Positions 5,593 to 6,140 of a stretch of 6,140 nucleotides of DNA are shown piece by piece. Made by a program: the position numbers and the translations under genes. This stretch comes from Acidobacteriota bacterium (GTDB taxonomy: Bacteria > Acidobacteriota > Terriglobia > Acidiferrales > UBA7541), in NCBI GenBank assembly GCA_003224075.1, contig QHYF01000172.1, positions 1 to 6,140 on the forward strand. The letters are read 5' to 3'. The first letter of the stretch is position 1; each line of letters begins with the position of its first letter. The notes beneath the pieces are model-generated. The model did no database searches. It saw only the letters and a program-made list of their open reading frames with translations, and had not been told where the DNA came from.

Positions 5593-6009
5593 TCAGGCGG
5601 CCGCAATGGAGAAGCGAGGGGGAGGAGGGAGGGGTTCGACCGATCGTGAAAAATCCGACGGCTTTAAGAAGTTGAGCGATGCCTCCAAGGTCGCCGGCCC
5701 AGAAATGTTCACCGAGGCGGGCAACAAAAATACAACCGGAGTAATCGCAGGGCGATCGGGATTCTGACAACACGAAAGGGAGCACGCCGTCATGGCGGGC
5801 ATATCATGTCCGCAATCCATGTGATTCGCGGGGGCAGTGGGCGCCTTTCGGTGATGATGCGCCGGAATCGGACAGTGATCCGAAGTGCAGCACGCGGCGC
5901 CGTGCGACGACCAGAAGGCTCCCGCGAGCGGCGCATGAAGCATGACGACCGCAAACAGACAAACACTCGCAAGGAACGAACGGCGGCGATCTTGGTGGCG
6001 AGTAGTCAT
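5593..6009 (-). CDS. Small exported Cys/His/Met-rich protein, candidate metal binder
   Basis: A 138-aa protein that I cannot place in a named family. The N-terminus has a positive stretch with a Tat-like RRRSFLA (8-14), a hydrophobic segment (about 15-29) and a likely cleavage site after AGA (31). The predicted mature part holds seven cysteines (40, 41, 46, 66, 76, 80, 81), with CC pairs at both ends. It also has seven histidines, including HHH (51-53), and methionines in HMDCGHDMPAM (63-73), a pattern typical of copper or zinc binding. A weakly hydrophobic stretch (88-108) and a proline-rich tail (PLPPPPR, 126-132) follow. The start at 6009 is preferred because it places a normal signal peptide at the N-terminus; the frame stays open to 6117, adding 36 residues with no signal character. 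The stop lies 88 bp before the TonB receptor on the same strand, suggesting an operon and a shared metal-related role. That it is a real gene is likely; the function is inferred. Confidence 0.7.
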   Translation of the reverse strand: MTTRHQDRRRSFLASVCLFAVVMLHAPLAGAFWSSHGAACCTSDHCPIPAHHHRKAPTAPANHMDCGHDMPAMTACSLSCCQNPDRPAITPVVFLLPASVNISGPATLEASLNFLKPSDFSRSVEPLPPPPRFSIAAA

Positions 6010-6140
6010 GCAAATCCCAACCTTGCTTAAAATCATACGCCAAGAGACGTGTTTATGCAGCAAACCAAGTGGATGCTCCTCTTGTTCCTGCTCTTCAGCC
6101 AAAATAAAAGACGGCATGTGTCGAACCTTGACTTGGGGGT

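Noticed and set aside
6010..6117. 36-residue N-terminal extension of the Cys/His-rich protein
   Set aside because: The extension is hydrophilic and would bury the signal peptide inside the protein. The ATG at 6009 gives a normal n-region and hydrophobic core.
1..6140. CRISPR array, tRNA or rRNA
   Set aside because: No regularly spaced identical short repeats of CRISPR type, and no tRNA cloverleaf or rRNA-like sequence was found on either strand.

Overview
The window reads as a chromosomal stretch from a GC-rich Gram-negative bacterium, most likely an acidobacterium or a close relative. This is inferred from a TonB-dependent receptor with an N-terminal carboxypeptidase-regulatory-like domain, the overall composition, and the style of the intergenic repeats; no 16S or other marker is present. 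All supportable genes lie on the minus strand, so the biological reading order runs from right to left. The long plus-strand open frames are GC-driven shadows.

Right part (about 3175-6009): a small exported Cys/His/Met-rich protein (138 aa, candidate metal binder with a Tat-like signal) is followed after 88 bp by a 744-aa TonB-dependent outer-membrane receptor. A clean intrinsic terminator lies about 70 bp beyond the receptor stop. The two genes could form a metal or metal-chelate handling pair, but the ligand is not readable from the sequence.

Middle part (about 1872-2861): a fluoride-response unit. A well-formed fluoride (crcB-motif) riboswitch is followed by an intrinsic terminator whose 5' arm contains the aptamer's 3' pseudoknot strand. 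Then come crcB/fluC (fluoride channel, TTG start) and a DUF190 gene. Fluoride binding should sequester the terminator arm and switch the channel gene on, with DUF190 probably co-transcribed. The 429-bp gap between the receptor and this unit (2841-3269) has no gene and contains several stem-loops and a 25-bp element present three times.

Left part (1-1871): an MFS transporter gene whose C-terminal third is disrupted by a perfect 376-bp tandem duplication (187-562 / 563-938). Because 376 is not a multiple of 3, the duplication shifts the frame. Removing one copy restores a normal 397-aa protein. Immediately beyond the gene is a sequence that looks like the tip of an insertion sequence with repeated terminal motifs, then a perfect 12-bp hairpin. 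A ladder of five 7-bp repeats sits directly upstream of the MFS start.

The items most worth a second look are the duplication in the transporter (real or assembly artefact), the fluoride switch with its DUF190 partner and repeat-derived ribosome binding site, and the uncharacterised Cys/His-rich exported protein beside the receptor.
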